A stretch of 64,000 nt of DNA from Pararhodobacter sp. SW119 (GCF_017811755.1 NZ_JADDJF010000015.1:1-64000); one strand, 5' to 3'. Positions 41,893 to 55,496 are shown, counted from the first letter of the stretch. Program-made: numbers and translations. Notes: generated by a model not told the origin, from the letters alone.

Positions 41893-43266
41893 TCAACAGT
41901 TCGGCACGTTGACGGCCAGCCCCCCCAGCGCGGTTTCCTTGTACTTCTCGCTCATGTCGGCGCCGGTCTGGCGCATCGCCTCGATGCAGTTGTCGAGCGG
42001 CATGAAATGCGTGCCGTCGCCGCGCAGCGCCAGGCTGGCGGCCGAGATCGCCTTGATCGCGCCCAGCCCGTTGCGTTCGATGCAGGGCACCTGGACCAGC
42101 CCCTTCACCGGGTCGCAGGTCATGCCCAGGTGATGCTCCAGCGCGATCTCGGCGGCGTTCTCGATCTGCTCGGGCGAGCCCCCCAGCACCGCGCAAAGCC
42201 CCGCGGCGGCCATCGCCGCGGCCGAGCCGACCTCGGCCTGGCACCCGCATTCGGCGCCCGAGATCGAGGCATTGTGCTTGATCAGACCGCCGATCGCGGC
42301 GGCGGTCAGCAGGAATTCGTCGATCCTGCGCGTGCTTGCCCCCGGCACATGGTCGAGCCAGTAGCGGATCACCGCCGGCATCACCCCCGCCGCACCGTTG
42401 GTCGGCGCGGTGACGACCTGGCCGCCAGCGGCGTTTTCCTCGTTCACGGCCATGGCGTAGCAGGACATCCAGTCGTTGATGACATGCGGGGCGGTGATGT
42501 TGAGGCCGTATTCGGCGCGCAGCGCCTCGTGGATGGCCTTGGCGCGGCGCCGCACCTTGAGTCCGCCGGGAAGCGTGCCGTCGGTCGAGAGCCCCCGGTC
42601 GATACAGGCGTTCATCACCTGCCAGATCCGCGCGATGCCGCTGTCCAGATCCGAAGAGCTGTTCATTTTCAGCTCGTTGGCGCGTTTCATGGCGGCGATC
42701 GACTTGCCGCTTTCGCGGGCCATGCGCAGCATTGCGTCGGCGGATTCGAAGGGGAAGGGGATGTCGGCCTGCGCGTTGCGGGCGTTGCCGGCCTGCATCT
42801 CGTCTTCGGTCACGACGAAGCCGCCGCCGATGGAGAAATAGGTTTCGCGAAGGATTACATCGCCTTGCGCGTCGGTTGCCATCAGGATCAGGCCGTTGGG
42901 GTGGCCGGGGAGGGGGGGGCCGTAGTCGAAATGGAGGTCGCGCGCGGGGTCGAAGGCGAGGGGGGAGAGGTCTGGTGGGGTAACCTGTTGGGATTCCTTG
43001 ATTTTCGCCAGTTCAGCCTCGGCCTTTTCGGCGTCGTAGGTGTCGGGCTGGAAGCCGGCGAGGCCGAGGATTACCGCGCGGTCGGTCGCGTGACCAACGC
43101 CGGTGAACGCCAGGGAGCCGTGCAGCGAGGCGCGCAAGCCATTGGCCTTGAACGGAGAATTCCGCAGCCGGTCGAGGAATCGGGCGGCGGCGACCATCGG
43201 GCCCATCGTGTGCGAGGACGAGGGGCCGATGCCGATCTTGAACATGTCGAACACGGACAGGAACAT
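41893..43266 (-). CDS. sdaA: L-serine ammonia-lyase (Fe-S type)
   Basis: A 457-residue single-chain L-serine dehydratase converting serine to pyruvate and ammonia with a [4Fe-4S] cluster. The beta domain opens with [24 protein letters not shown]; the alpha domain holds [14 protein letters not shown], the Cys-rich [17 protein letters not shown] and [19 protein letters not shown], which supply cluster ligands. Length and order match the bacterial fused type. GGAG 6 nt upstream of the ATG supports the start, although the frame is open 90 codons further up. An 11-bp tandem repeat lies 37-84 nt upstream of the start. Confidence 0.97.
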   Translation of the reverse strand: MFLSVFDMFKIGIGPSSSHTMGPMVAAARFLDRLRNSPFKANGLRASLHGSLAFTGVGHATDRAVILGLAGFQPDTYDAEKAEAELAKIKESQQVTPPDLSPLAFDPARDLHFDYGPPLPGHPNGLILMATDAQGDVILRETYFSIGGGFVVTEDEMQAGNARNAQADIPFPFESADAMLRMARESGKSIAAMKRANELKMNSSSDLDSGIARIWQVMNACIDRGLSTDGTLPGGLKVRRRAKAIHEALRAEYGLNITAPHVINDWMSCYAMAVNEENAAGGQVVTAPTNGAAGVMPAVIRYWLDHVPGASTRRIDEFLLTAAAIGGLIKHNASISGAECGCQAEVGSAAAMAAAGLCAVLGGSPEQIENAAEIALEHHLGMTCDPVKGLVQVPCIERNGLGAIKAISAASLALRGDGTHFMPLDNCIEAMRQTGADMSEKYKETALGGLAVNVPNC

Positions 43267-43680
43267 CGATTTCTCCGGTTGCGGCGGTGCCAGAAGGGTG
43301 CTGGCAGGCGTATGGCAAGGGGCTGGCAAGCGTATGGCAAGCGTATGGCAGTTCCGAACGGTGCCGCAAGGCCTTGGCAAGACATGCCGTCGCTGGCGGC
43401 GGGCGGCGGGCGCGCTGTGTCGGCGCAGATGCGGCAGCAAGCCCGGCGTGCGAGGGGGCTTCGAATGCCTTTCGGCGGGCCGGAACAAAGCCGGGTTCTC
43501 AAAGGTCGAAACCGGCGCGCGGGACTGTGCCGGCACTTTGCACCCGAGCGTTGGCGTTCCGTCGAGGGCGCCTTCGGAGCCGGAGCGTGGACGCCCGGGT
43601 GCGGACCGGATGTCCGAGTTCGGCCTCGTCAGCAGGGGGCCGGCAGGACTGCCCGCCCCTTGCTGTCGCCGGTCAGGTCG
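43267..43680. other. Gene-free gap upstream of sdaA
   Basis: A 414-nt stretch between sdaA and the baeRF-type gene, both on the minus strand. Open frames cross it on both strands, but they are Arg/Pro/Ala-rich extensions without ribosome-binding sites. The one structured feature is the 11-bp tandem repeat at 43303-43350. No clear terminator follows the baeRF-type gene. Confidence 0.6.
43303..43350. repeat. Tandem 11-bp repeat upstream of sdaA
   Basis: Four units of 11 bp plus a partial fifth: GGCAGGCGTAT, GGCAAGGGGCT, GGCAAGCGTAT, GGCAAGCGTAT, GGCA. On the sdaA strand the unit reads ATACGCTTGCC. The period is one DNA helical turn, so equivalent faces align. It lies 37-84 nt upstream of the sdaA start, where a promoter or operator is expected. 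Confidence 0.85.
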
Positions 43681-44802
43681 TCAGATGGCGTATCGCAGGA
43701 TCGCGGCGAGTTCGGCTTCCTGCGGGATGTCGGCCCGGCGCACGGCGAGAACTCGCCCGCCATTGGCCAGGACACGTCCGGCAATCTCGTCGATCACGCC
43801 GTAGCTTACGGCGCTGTCTTCGGTGTCGAAGGTAATCTCGCCGGTTTCCTCGTCAATCAGGCCGGGCACGACGCTGTCCATGTCGACAAGCAGCGTGTCG
43901 ACGGCGCCGAAGGTTGCGGCACGCGCGGCGCGGGCCACTTGCGTGGTTGCACGGCCTTCGTTTTCGCGCTCGGAATAGAGCCCGGTGAAGTCCGCGACGA
44001 GTTCCGCGTTCAGCTGGTCGACGATCTTGCGCGCCTCGGTGCCGAGGTCATGGGGGGCGATGCGCACCGGGCTTGTCTCGATCGCGGCGTCGGCGAGATG
44101 GGCATAGCTGTTGATCGAGCGATAGATCGACAGGAGCGGGTCGGTCGCGGCCAGGATCAGCGGTTCGGAACGGCCCGACATGAGCCCGCGCAGCGCCGCA
44201 TCAACCTGGCGGCAGTACTGGCGCAGATGATGTTTCTGGCCTTCGCCGCCGCCCTGGCGGCCCGAATAGCTGCGCGAATTGACATTGGCGGTGCCGGCGA
44301 CGCTGGCGGCGTCCTTCGGCAGATCCGGCACACGGATTTCCTGCGCCGGCTGGTCGCCCAGAAGCTCGATCACCCGCACCTCGTTTTCGGCGAGCGCCAG
44401 GATGAAGGCATGCTGCGACATCGAGACGGCGCGCAGCAGCGGCTTGAGGTGAAAGCGGTCTGCAACCTGCACGGTCTCGGTCAGGTGGTTCGGCAGACGC
44501 TGGGTGCGCAGCGAGTCCGGGGTCACGAAGATGGCCAGGCTGTTGGCCTGGGTGCGCCAGAAATCGTCATCGTCCATCAAGTCGTGAAGCTGTTCCTCGA
44601 TCGGCCAGATCGTGCGCTTGGCCGCGCCGACCGCTTCGAGTTGCGCGACGGCGTCGTTGGTCAGTTGCTTCAAGCGCGTGCGGGCGGCGTCGATATGCTG
44701 TGTCTCGGGCGTGGTCTTCAGGTAGATGCTGACAAAGGCTTCACCGCGCGCGGAAACCAGTTTCCTGACTTCGGCGGGCGTGGGAATGTCGACATACAGC
44801 AT
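43681..44802 (-). CDS. baeRF-type (eRF1-like) hypothetical protein
   Basis: A 373-residue protein that I place in the bacterial archaeo-eukaryotic release-factor-like (baeRF, probably family 11) group from LYVDIPTPAEVRKLVSARGEAFVSIYLKTTPET, IDAARTRLKQLTNDAVAQLEAV, SLAIFVTPD, the HAFILALAENEVRVIEL strand, GQKHHLRQYCRQVDAALRG and EPLILAATDPLLSIYRSIN. Members resemble domains of eRF1 and are suspected to act on stalled ribosomes or RNA, without proof. The gene is directly downstream of pnp on the same strand, separated by 75 nt with a terminator-like hairpin. AAGGAG is 12 nt before the ATG. Family confidence is moderate. Confidence 0.75.
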   Translation of the reverse strand: MLYVDIPTPAEVRKLVSARGEAFVSIYLKTTPETQHIDAARTRLKQLTNDAVAQLEAVGAAKRTIWPIEEQLHDLMDDDDFWRTQANSLAIFVTPDSLRTQRLPNHLTETVQVADRFHLKPLLRAVSMSQHAFILALAENEVRVIELLGDQPAQEIRVPDLPKDAASVAGTANVNSRSYSGRQGGGEGQKHHLRQYCRQVDAALRGLMSGRSEPLILAATDPLLSIYRSINSYAHLADAAIETSPVRIAPHDLGTEARKIVDQLNAELVADFTGLYSERENEGRATTQVARAARAATFGAVDTLLVDMDSVVPGLIDEETGEITFDTEDSAVSYGVIDEIAGRVLANGGRVLAVRRADIPQEAELAAILRYAI

Positions 44803-44828
44803 GGGTTTGTTTCTCCTTGGAAAACGGG

Positions 44829-44857
44829 AAGGCCCCGGCGCGGGGCGCCGGGGCCTT
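44829..44857 (-). terminator. Hairpin between pnp and the baeRF-type gene
   Basis: AAGGCCCCGGCG and CGCCGGGGCCTT pair perfectly (12 bp) around a 5-nt loop. On the minus strand CCCGTTTTCC follows. It is 20 nt after the pnp stop and could terminate or stabilise the pnp mRNA. The baeRF ribosome-binding site lies just beyond it. Confidence 0.7.
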
Positions 44858-44877
44858 GGATGGACTGTGGCGGGCGT

Positions 44878-47010
44878 TCAGCCTTCGGCCTGTTCCGGCG
44901 CCAGTTCCTGGCCGGTTTCCTGGTCGACCATCTTCATCGCCAGGCGGACCTTGCCGCGGTCGTCGAAGCCCAGCAGCTTGACCTTGACTTCCTGCCCTTC
45001 CTTCAGCGCGTCGGAGGGGTGGTTCAGGCGCTGCTTGGCGATCTGGCTGACATGGACCAGACCGTCGCGCTTGCCGAAGAAGTTCACGAAGGCGCCGAAA
45101 TCGACGATCTTCACCACGGTGCCAGTGTAGATCTTGCCGACCTCGGGTTCGGCCACGATCGAGTAGATCATGTCGTAGGCCTTCTTGATCGCGGCCTGGT
45201 CGCTGGAGGCGATCTTGATGACGCCGTCGTCGTTGATGTCGACCTTGGCGCCCGACACTTCCACGATCTCGCGGATGACCTTGCCGCCCGAGCCGATCAC
45301 TTCGCGGATCTTGTCGGTGGGGACGGTCATCGTCTCGATCTTGGGGGCGTATTCGCTGAAGCCGGCGGGGGCCGACAGCGCCTTGTTCATCTCGCCCAGG
45401 ATGTGCAGCCGGCCGTCGCGGGCCTGCGCCAGCGCCTGTTCCATGATCTCGGGCGTGATGCCGGCGACCTTGATGTCCATCTGCAGGCTGGTGATGCCGT
45501 TCTCGGTCCCCGCGACCTTGAAGTCCATGTCGCCGAGGTGGTCTTCATCGCCCAGGATGTCGGAGAGAATGGCGAACTTGCCGTCGTCTTCCAGGATCAG
45601 GCCCATCGCCACGCCGGCCACGGGGGCCTTGAGCGGCACGCCCGCATCCATCATCGACAGCGAGCCGCCGCAGACGGTGGCCATCGAGGACGAGCCGTTC
45701 GACTCGGTGATCTCGGACACGATGCGGATGGTGTAGGGGAAGTCGGTCACGGCCGGCAGCACCGCCTGCAACGCCCGCCACGCCAGCTTGCCGTGGCCGA
45801 TCTCGCGCCGGCCCGGGGGCCCGAAGCGGCCGACCTCGCCCACCGAATAGGGGGGGAAGTTGTAGTGCAGCAGGAAGGGCGATTTCGACGTGCCGGTCAG
45901 CGCGTCGATGAACTGCTCGTCCTCGCCGGTGCCGAGGGTGGCGACGCAGAGCGACTGCGTCTCGCCCCGGGTGAACAGCGCCGAGCCGTGGGTGCGCGGC
46001 AGCACGCCGGTTTCGGCGACGATCGGGCGGATGGTGCGGGTGTCGCGTCCGTCGATGCGCGGGGCGCCGTTGATGATGTCGCCGCGCAGGATCGAGGCTT
46101 CGAGCTTCTTGAAGGCCGAGCCGAGGTTCTCGTCGACGAGTTCCTCGTCGGTGAGGGTGTCCTTGACCGCCTGCCGGGCGGCGGCGATGGCGTTGACGCG
46201 TTCCTGCTTGTCGCGGATGGCGAAGGCGGCGCGCATCTGATCCTCGCCGGCGGCCTTCACCTTGGCGTAGAGGTCGGCGTAGTCGGGCGGCTGGAAGTCG
46301 AAGGGTTCCTTCGCGGCATCCTCGGCCAGGTCGATGATCAGGTCGATCACCGGCTGGATGCTGTCATGGGCGAATTTCACCGCGCCCAGCATCTCGGCCT
46401 CGGAGAGCTCGTAGGCTTCCGATTCGACCATCATCACGGCGTCGCGGGTGCCGGCGACGACCAGGTCGAGGCGCTGCTCGGGGTTTTCGCGCAGCTTGTG
46501 CATGTCCTCGCAATCGGGGTTGAGCACATACTCGCCACCCTCGAAGCCGACGCGGCAGGCGGCGATCGGACCCATGAAGGGCGCGCCCGAGATGGTCAGC
46601 GCCGCCGAGGCCGCGATCATCGCGACCATGTCGGGCTCGTTGACCAGATCGTGCGAGAGAACGGTGCAGATGACCAGCACTTCGTTCTTGAAGCCGTCGG
46701 CAAAGAGCGGGCGGATCGGCCGGTCGATGAGGCGCGAGGTCAGCGTCTCCTTCTCGGACGGGCGCGCCTCGCGCTTGAAGAAGCCGCCGGGCACCTTGCC
46801 CGCGGCGTAATAGCGTTCCTGGTAGTGCACGGTCAGCGGAAAGAAGTCCTGACCCGGCTTCGCCGCCTTGGCGAAGGTGACGTTGGCCATGACCGAGGTC
46901 TCGCCCAGGGTGGCGATGACCGAGCCGTCGGCCTGACGGGCCACGCGGCCCGTTTCCAGCGTGAGCGTATCCTGGCCCCACTGGATCGATTTCTTGGTGA
47001 TGTTGAACAT
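44878..47010 (-). CDS. pnp: Polynucleotide phosphorylase
   Basis: PNPase (710 residues), a 3'-5' phosphorolytic exoribonuclease of the degradosome. Two RNase PH domains are separated by an alpha-helical domain: the first has [33 protein letters not shown], the second [27 protein letters not shown] with the phosphate-binding Ser residues and catalytic Asp region [12 protein letters not shown] domain ([15 protein letters not shown]) and an S1 domain ([20 protein letters not shown]) follow. rpsO is not immediately upstream, unlike the common order; the preceding gene is a MarR regulator after 481 nt. AGGATAC precedes the ATG. Confidence 0.99.
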   Translation of the reverse strand: MFNITKKSIQWGQDTLTLETGRVARQADGSVIATLGETSVMANVTFAKAAKPGQDFFPLTVHYQERYYAAGKVPGGFFKREARPSEKETLTSRLIDRPIRPLFADGFKNEVLVICTVLSHDLVNEPDMVAMIAASAALTISGAPFMGPIAACRVGFEGGEYVLNPDCEDMHKLRENPEQRLDLVVAGTRDAVMMVESEAYELSEAEMLGAVKFAHDSIQPVIDLIIDLAEDAAKEPFDFQPPDYADLYAKVKAAGEDQMRAAFAIRDKQERVNAIAAARQAVKDTLTDEELVDENLGSAFKKLEASILRGDIINGAPRIDGRDTRTIRPIVAETGVLPRTHGSALFTRGETQSLCVATLGTGEDEQFIDALTGTSKSPFLLHYNFPPYSVGEVGRFGPPGRREIGHGKLAWRALQAVLPAVTDFPYTIRIVSEITESNGSSSMATVCGGSLSMMDAGVPLKAPVAGVAMGLILEDDGKFAILSDILGDEDHLGDMDFKVAGTENGITSLQMDIKVAGITPEIMEQALAQARDGRLHILGEMNKALSAPAGFSEYAPKIETMTVPTDKIREVIGSGGKVIREIVEVSGAKVDINDDGVIKIASSDQAAIKKAYDMIYSIVAEPEVGKIYTGTVVKIVDFGAFVNFFGKRDGLVHVSQIAKQRLNHPSDALKEGQEVKVKLLGFDDRGKVRLAMKMVDQETGQELAPEQAEG

Positions 47011-47491
47011 TCAGCGTATCCTGTACGGGGACTACCCGGCCCTCCGGGCCCCCTGATCCTATGGCGGCCCCATTGCCGCCGGCCCCATCCATCTTGCGTC
47101 GAACGCCGGGGCCCGGGCGTCACGTTTCAGATGCGCGGCAGATACAGGAAATTCCGCACGTTGGAAAGTGTCGTCGATGCGGGGTGGCGGAGCCGGGCGC
47201 GGCGCTGAAACCGGGCCGTGGATCGGGTGGGATCGGGTCGCGCCGGGGGGCGGGGGCGTGCAAGCTTGCACAACTGGCCGCTCACGCGGGAAAAGTGTCT
47301 GTGGTTTGCGGAAAATCCCCGCAGGATGAAAAATTCGAACGGAAAATCGTCGCTTGGTGAAAAGAATCGACGTTTTTCGGCCCCGGACTTTTGCACGGTT
47401 TTCGGGCCGTTTTGGGGTCGGGGCGATCGGGCATACCATATCTGGTGGGCCGTGCGTGCGACGGGGGTCGTTTTCGCCGCGCGCGCCGGGA
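47011..47491. other. Gene-free gap upstream of pnp
   Basis: A 481-nt stretch between pnp and the MarR gene, both on the minus strand. It should contain the pnp promoter and leader. I see a GGCCC/GGGCC stem close to the pnp start, a 14-nt perfect palindrome GTGCAAGCTTGCAC at 47258-47271, and unusually A/T-rich patches between 47290 and 47420 with repeated TTTTC/GAAAA runs. No ORF in it is convincing. Confidence 0.6.
47258..47331 (-). repeat. Possible degenerate copy of the box-plus-hairpin element
   Basis: On the minus strand TTTCATCCTGCGGGGA (47331 downward) lies 60 nt before the palindrome GTGCAAGCTTGCAC, close to the element spacing and stem style (compare TGTGCAA/TTGCACA of copy 2). It lacks the GGTTAA core and is in a tandem rather than a convergent gap, so it may be unrelated. 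Confidence 0.3.
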
Positions 47492-47977
47492 TCAGGCGGG
47501 ATCCGCAGGGGGGAGGGCGCCCGGTGCTGCGCCCAGCGCCCGGCTGGCCGTGTCGAGCGCCTTGTGCAGATCCTCGGCGCCCGCTTCGCCAAGGGTGCGC
47601 AGCAGCGCCTCGTGGGCGCGGTTCCAGTGTGGAAGTGCCGTTTCCAGCCGGGTCCTGCCGGCATCGGTCAGGCGGGCGACCCGCACGCGGCGGTCGGTGG
47701 GGCTGCGCCCGATCGTGACCAGCCCGGCGGCCTCGATGGCGCGCAGGTTGCGCGTGAGCGTCGAGATCTCGAGCGCCAGGATATCGGACAGGCGGCCCAT
47801 CGGTTGCGCGCCGTCGTCGCCCAACGCGATCGCGCCGAGGAGCGTCAGTTGCGTCGCCTGCAAGCCCGTCGGACGCAGCGCCGCATCATAGAGGCGGGTG
47901 ATCGCCCGCGCCGTGCGCCGGCTGCGAAAGCAAAGGCATTCCGCCGCCAGAAGGCGGGCGGCATCCAGATGGTCCAT
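47492..47977 (-). CDS. MarR-family transcriptional regulator
   Basis: A 161-residue winged-helix regulator. The helix-turn-helix lies in PMGRLSDILALEISTLTRNLRAIEAAGLV, followed by the wing RSPTDRRVRVARLTDAG. The helical ends (FRSRRTARAITRLYDAALRPTGLQATQLTLLG) form the usual dimer interface. Start MDHLDAARLL lacks a clear Shine-Dalgarno sequence. The target genes are unknown; the flanking genes (metH upstream, pnp downstream) are unlikely targets. A TGCATATGCA palindrome about 73 nt upstream is a candidate self-operator. Confidence 0.86.
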   Translation of the reverse strand: MDHLDAARLLAAECLCFRSRRTARAITRLYDAALRPTGLQATQLTLLGAIALGDDGAQPMGRLSDILALEISTLTRNLRAIEAAGLVTIGRSPTDRRVRVARLTDAGRTRLETALPHWNRAHEALLRTLGEAGAEDLHKALDTASRALGAAPGALPPADPA

Positions 47978-48049
47978 GCGGGAAGGTGCGGCGGCGTCGG
48001 TTGGGCGGGGAAGGGGCAATCGCGTCTCGCCTCGGTGGGGGTTATTGCT

Positions 48050-48059
48050 TGCATATGCA
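48050..48059. promoter_or_regulatory. Palindrome upstream of the MarR gene, candidate operator
   Basis: TGCATATGCA is a perfect 10-bp palindrome within the A/T-rich stretch TTGCTTGCATATGCACATAT, between metH and the MarR gene. MarR proteins commonly bind such sites near their own promoter. No direct evidence connects them. Confidence 0.4.
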
Positions 48060-48111
48060 CATATCGAGCCGGGGTCAATTCCGTCCCTATCAGCGCATCG
48101 CGGGCGGGCGG

Positions 48112-51910
<3,799 letters not shown>

Positions 51911-51991
51911 CGACGGTCGGATCCTCGGTTCTGCGCAGACCCGACAGGTAGAGCACGAGCAACGTGAAGGAAATGGAGAGATTCTTGACAT

Positions 51992-52014
51992 GAACATGAA
52001 TGGGTTTCATGTTC
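51992..52014. promoter_or_regulatory. MetR site upstream of the methionine synthase operon
   Basis: GAACATGAA (51992-52000), a 5-nt spacer and TTCATGTTC (52006-52014) form a perfect 9-bp inverted repeat. Its core TGAA-TGGGT-TTCA (51997-52009) matches the MetR consensus TGAA-N5-TTCA exactly. It lies 87-99 nt upstream of the start codon, a usual activator position. Confidence 0.75.
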
Positions 52015-52098
52015 GGCCCCTGACGCCGGGGGCAACTGTCCGCTTCTGGCGGCGTCAGCGCGGCGCTGCGGGACCGGCCCAGCGCCCGCGCCGACCCG

Positions 52099-54126
52099 CT
52101 ACGGGGATGCCGCGCGCGTCCGGTTTGCCATCCAGGTCAGGGCGATCGAGGGCAAGCCGACGAGGAGCCCGATGAGCGACATGTGCGTATGCGTCAGCCC
52201 CAGTCCGATCGCACCGGGCGACGCGAAGAAGAGGCCGCCGATGAAGAGGCTGAAGCGCAGCGCGAATCCGGCGAGGCCCGCGTGCATCGCTCCGATGCCG
52301 GTGATGTAACCCTGCAGGGCCGAGCCGATGAAATAGATGCCGACGATGGCGGTGCAGAAGACCGTGGCGACCTCGGCGATGGAGCCCTGGCCGATCAGCG
52401 CCGGGTTGAGCACGAAGAAGAACGGGATGATGTAGATCACGCTGCCCAGCCGCATCGAGGCGACCGCCGCGCCCATCGGGCTGGTCCCCGCGACCGTCGC
52501 CGCCGCGAAGGCCCCCAGTGCGACCGGCGGCGTGATGAAGGACACCATGCCCCAGTAGAGGATGAAGAGGTGCACGGCCAGCGGATCGAGGCCGACGCGG
52601 ATCAGCGCCGGCGCCAGCACGACGGCCAGGAAGATGTAGCAGGCGGTGACCGTCATCCCCATGCCGAAGATGAAGGCGGTGACCGCGCCCATCAGCAGAA
52701 GCGGCAGCGCCTCGTTGCCCGCAAGGAACACCAAGTCGTTGACCAGCGTGCCGGCCAGGCCCGTGGCCGAAAACGCCCCGACCACCAGACCCACGCCAAG
52801 AAGCAGCGCGACCAGTTCGGCGAGGGAGCGCCCAACGTTCACGAAAAGGTCGACAAAGCCCTTCACGCTGAAACGTGTCGAAGGGAAGAGCTGGTTGATC
52901 GCCAGCAGAAGCGCGGTGGCGTAGAAGGGCGCGATCGTCTCCTGCCGGCGGAACATCATGAAATAGATCAGGACGGCGAAGACGACGATGTAGGGCCAGC
53001 CCTCCTTCAGCGTCGCGCGGACGGTGGGCAGTTCGTCCTTTGGCATGCCCTTCAGGCCCTTGCGCCCGGCATAGGCATCGAGCTGCACGAAGATCCCGAA
53101 ATAAAACAGGATCGACGGGATGGCCGCGGCGAGCACGATTTCGGCATAGGGGCGGCCGAGGAAGGACGCCATGATGAAGGCGGTGGCGCCCATGACCGGC
53201 GGCATCAGCACCCCGCCGGTGGAGGCGCAGGCCTCGGTCCCGGCGGCGTACTTCGCGCTGAAGCCCGACTTCTTCATCGCCGGAATGGTCACCGTGCCGG
53301 TGGTCATCACGTTCGAGATGACGCTGCCCGACATCGAGCCCATGAAGCCCGAGGCGAAGATCGCGACCTTGCCCGCCCCGCCGCGGAACCGGCCGACCAG
53401 CGCGAAGGCGAGGTCGTTGAAGAACCTGCCGCCGCCGGTGAACTGCAGCGTCGCGCCGAACAGGATGAAGCCGATGACAAGCTGTCCGAACGACCGCATC
53501 GGGATCCCCAGCGCGCTTTCGCTCGAGATGACGTGAAAGACCACCGTGTCGTAGAAGGAGGACGAAAAGCCCTGGATCGGGCCGGGAACGCGGTCCGCGA
53601 CGGTGGGGTAGATCGAGAAGAGCAGCACCACCACGAAGATGATCATGCCGCCCGTGCGCCGCGCCCCTTCGAGGATCAGAAGCCAGAACGCGACGGAGAA
53701 GTAGAAGGCGGTCTGCGGCGCGCCGTATTCCCAGCCCCGCATCAGCGCGCGTTCGCTGTTGGCGACGAAATAGCCCACCACCACGATCGAGGCGAGCGCC
53801 AGCACCAGGTCGTACCAGGGCACGCGATCCATCGGCGCGGTTTTCCAGGCCGGGAAGGTCAGGAAGGTGATGAACAGAAACAGCAGCGACAGGATGTAGA
53901 GGTATTGCGGGTCAAGGAGCGCGAAGCCGATCAGCTGCAGATTGAAAAGCTGGTTGACCGACAGCAGAACCCCGGCCGCCGTCGTAACCGCGACGATCGT
54001 GCGAAACGGCTCGGGCAGGATGCGGCGGCGCAACTCGGCCGCGATGGCCTCGTTGGCGGCGGCGAGGGCCGCGGCTTGATCGGCCTCCGACGTACCCGGC
54101 GACGGCCTGGGGTCCCGCTCTGCCAT
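52099..54126 (-). CDS. TRAP transporter fused permease (TAXI type)
   Basis: A 675-residue inner-membrane protein with many transmembrane helices. It fuses a small DctQ-like N-terminal part to a large DctM-like part, as usual for TAXI-type TRAP systems. GSMSGSVISNVMTTGTVTIPAMKKSGFSAKYAAGTEACASTGGVLMPPVMGATAFIMA is the family signature. It is driven by an ion gradient and receives substrate from the TAXI receptor encoded 133 nt upstream. GGAGGA 8 nt upstream supports the ATG over an adjacent TTG. It is divergent from the BKACE operon, which probably breaks down its substrate. Confidence 0.93.
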   Translation of the reverse strand: MAERDPRPSPGTSEADQAAALAAANEAIAAELRRRILPEPFRTIVAVTTAAGVLLSVNQLFNLQLIGFALLDPQYLYILSLLFLFITFLTFPAWKTAPMDRVPWYDLVLALASIVVVGYFVANSERALMRGWEYGAPQTAFYFSVAFWLLILEGARRTGGMIIFVVVLLFSIYPTVADRVPGPIQGFSSSFYDTVVFHVISSESALGIPMRSFGQLVIGFILFGATLQFTGGGRFFNDLAFALVGRFRGGAGKVAIFASGFMGSMSGSVISNVMTTGTVTIPAMKKSGFSAKYAAGTEACASTGGVLMPPVMGATAFIMASFLGRPYAEIVLAAAIPSILFYFGIFVQLDAYAGRKGLKGMPKDELPTVRATLKEGWPYIVVFAVLIYFMMFRRQETIAPFYATALLLAINQLFPSTRFSVKGFVDLFVNVGRSLAELVALLLGVGLVVGAFSATGLAGTLVNDLVFLAGNEALPLLLMGAVTAFIFGMGMTVTACYIFLAVVLAPALIRVGLDPLAVHLFILYWGMVSFITPPVALGAFAAATVAGTSPMGAAVASMRLGSVIYIIPFFFVLNPALIGQGSIAEVATVFCTAIVGIYFIGSALQGYITGIGAMHAGLAGFALRFSLFIGGLFFASPGAIGLGLTHTHMSLIGLLVGLPSIALTWMANRTRAASP

Positions 54127-54259
54127 CAATGTCCTCCGATGCGGACCGCTTGTCCCGGATGGCCGGCGGGCCGCGACGGCCCGCCGGGTCGCGCCGCAGC
54201 GTCAGGCGGCGGCGCGCAATGGGGCGCGCAAGGGGCCAGGGCCACCCTGCGCGCTGGCC

Positions 54260-55432
54260 TCAGGGTTGGAACACGACATCCAGGCCGGCATCTTCAAGCC
54301 CGGCGGCGCGCGCTTCCATCCAGCCCGACAGGAACTCCTCGTCGTCGGAGGGGGCGTCTTCCATGTAAGCGTCCCAGGCCTTGCGCAGGACGCGCTGACG
54401 CTCGATCAGCATCTCGTTGTGGGCCTGCGCCTCCTCGGACCAGACCCCGATCTCCTCGTAGTAGCGGATCGCGCCGTCGTGGTAGGGAACCGCCCACTGG
54501 AAGTTCTGACGGTCCAGCGCCCAGCCGCCGGCGCCCGGTGCGGCATCGGCGTATTCGTCGAACAACTCGACCATCGCCTTGGTCATGTTGTAGGTCAGAT
54601 CGACGTCCTGGTCGGCATAGGCGATCAGCACGGGATAGGGATAGGCCGCCCCCTCATGCGGGTTTTCCGCCGAGATGCCGGCGCCTTCGGTCGCCATGTT
54701 CGGCGCGAAGAAGGGCGCAGCACTCTGCAGCCTTGCCCAACCTTCCTCGTCGTCATGGGGGAACTCGACCCAGGTCAGGCCGCGCGGGCTGGCCTCCAGC
54801 TGGTAGGCCGGGCCCGAGGTCGTGGTGGCGAAGGCCGCGTCGACCTGGTTGTTGATGATGCCTTCCCAAGAGGCGCCGAAGCCGGGGAATTCCACCCGTT
54901 CGACATCGTCCCAGGTCATGCCGGCGAAGGACAGCATCGCGGTGATGTTCTCGTTCAGCGCCGGCGCGCCCACGACCCAGGCGACGCGCTTGCCGCGCAG
55001 ATCCTCGACGAGTCGCACGCCGGTGTCGGCGGCCACGCCGATGCCGAGGTTGCCGTCGTCGTTCGACGCGATCAGCACGCGGACATCCTGGGGCCCCCAC
55101 TCGCGGCCGCCGAATTCGAACACGCCCTCCTGCGAGAAGTAGCTTGCGCCGATGCCGGTCGCCGAGAAGTCGACGCGGCGCTGCTGCAGCGGCACCTGGC
55201 GGGCCACGTCGTTGCGCCCGGGCAGGACGCGCAGGTCCGAGCCGACCACGTTGCGCAGCGCCGAGCCGATGGCGACGGCCTGGTTGTAGCCGCCCGACCC
55301 CGTGTCATAGGCGGTCCAGCTGACCGTTGCCGGCAGCTCGATGTCTTGCGCGGCCACGACCGTGGCCGAAAGTGCGGTGAAGCTCAGGGCCGTCGCCCCG
55401 GCCAGCAGTCCGAGTCGAGTCGAGTTGTTCAT
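54260..55432 (-). CDS. TAXI-family TRAP transporter solute receptor
   Basis: A 390-residue periplasmic binding protein. Residues 1-28 form a signal peptide ending AAQ. The TAXI features are SWTAYDTGSGGYNQAVAIGSALRN near the N-terminus, RVLPGRNDVARQVPLQQRRVDFSATG, LRGKRVAWVVGAPALNENITAML and NNQVDAAFATTTSGPAYQLEASPRGLTWVEFPHDDEEGW. GGAGGA 7 nt upstream fixes MNNSTRL. TAXI receptors often bind glutamate or other carboxylates, but this ligand is unknown. It is first in a two-gene operon with the permease. Confidence 0.93.
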   Translation of the reverse strand: MNNSTRLGLLAGATALSFTALSATVVAAQDIELPATVSWTAYDTGSGGYNQAVAIGSALRNVVGSDLRVLPGRNDVARQVPLQQRRVDFSATGIGASYFSQEGVFEFGGREWGPQDVRVLIASNDDGNLGIGVAADTGVRLVEDLRGKRVAWVVGAPALNENITAMLSFAGMTWDDVERVEFPGFGASWEGIINNQVDAAFATTTSGPAYQLEASPRGLTWVEFPHDDEEGWARLQSAAPFFAPNMATEGAGISAENPHEGAAYPYPVLIAYADQDVDLTYNMTKAMVELFDEYADAAPGAGGWALDRQNFQWAVPYHDGAIRYYEEIGVWSEEAQAHNEMLIERQRVLRKAWDAYMEDAPSDDEEFLSGWMEARAAGLEDAGLDVVFQP

Positions 55433-55496
55433 CAGTTTTTCCTCCCCAGGGTACGTGTTCGACGGATCGCTCCGCCCCGCGTTTGTCGCGGACACA

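Noticed and set aside
43303-43350. CRISPR-like repeat array
   Set aside because: The repeats are 11 bp and directly tandem with no spacers, and no cas genes are present.
41830-47208. A 1792-codon open frame on the plus strand
   Set aside because: It is antisense to sdaA, the baeRF-type gene and pnp. The composition (Ala, Gly, Arg, His, Val) is that of a reverse frame in high-GC coding DNA.
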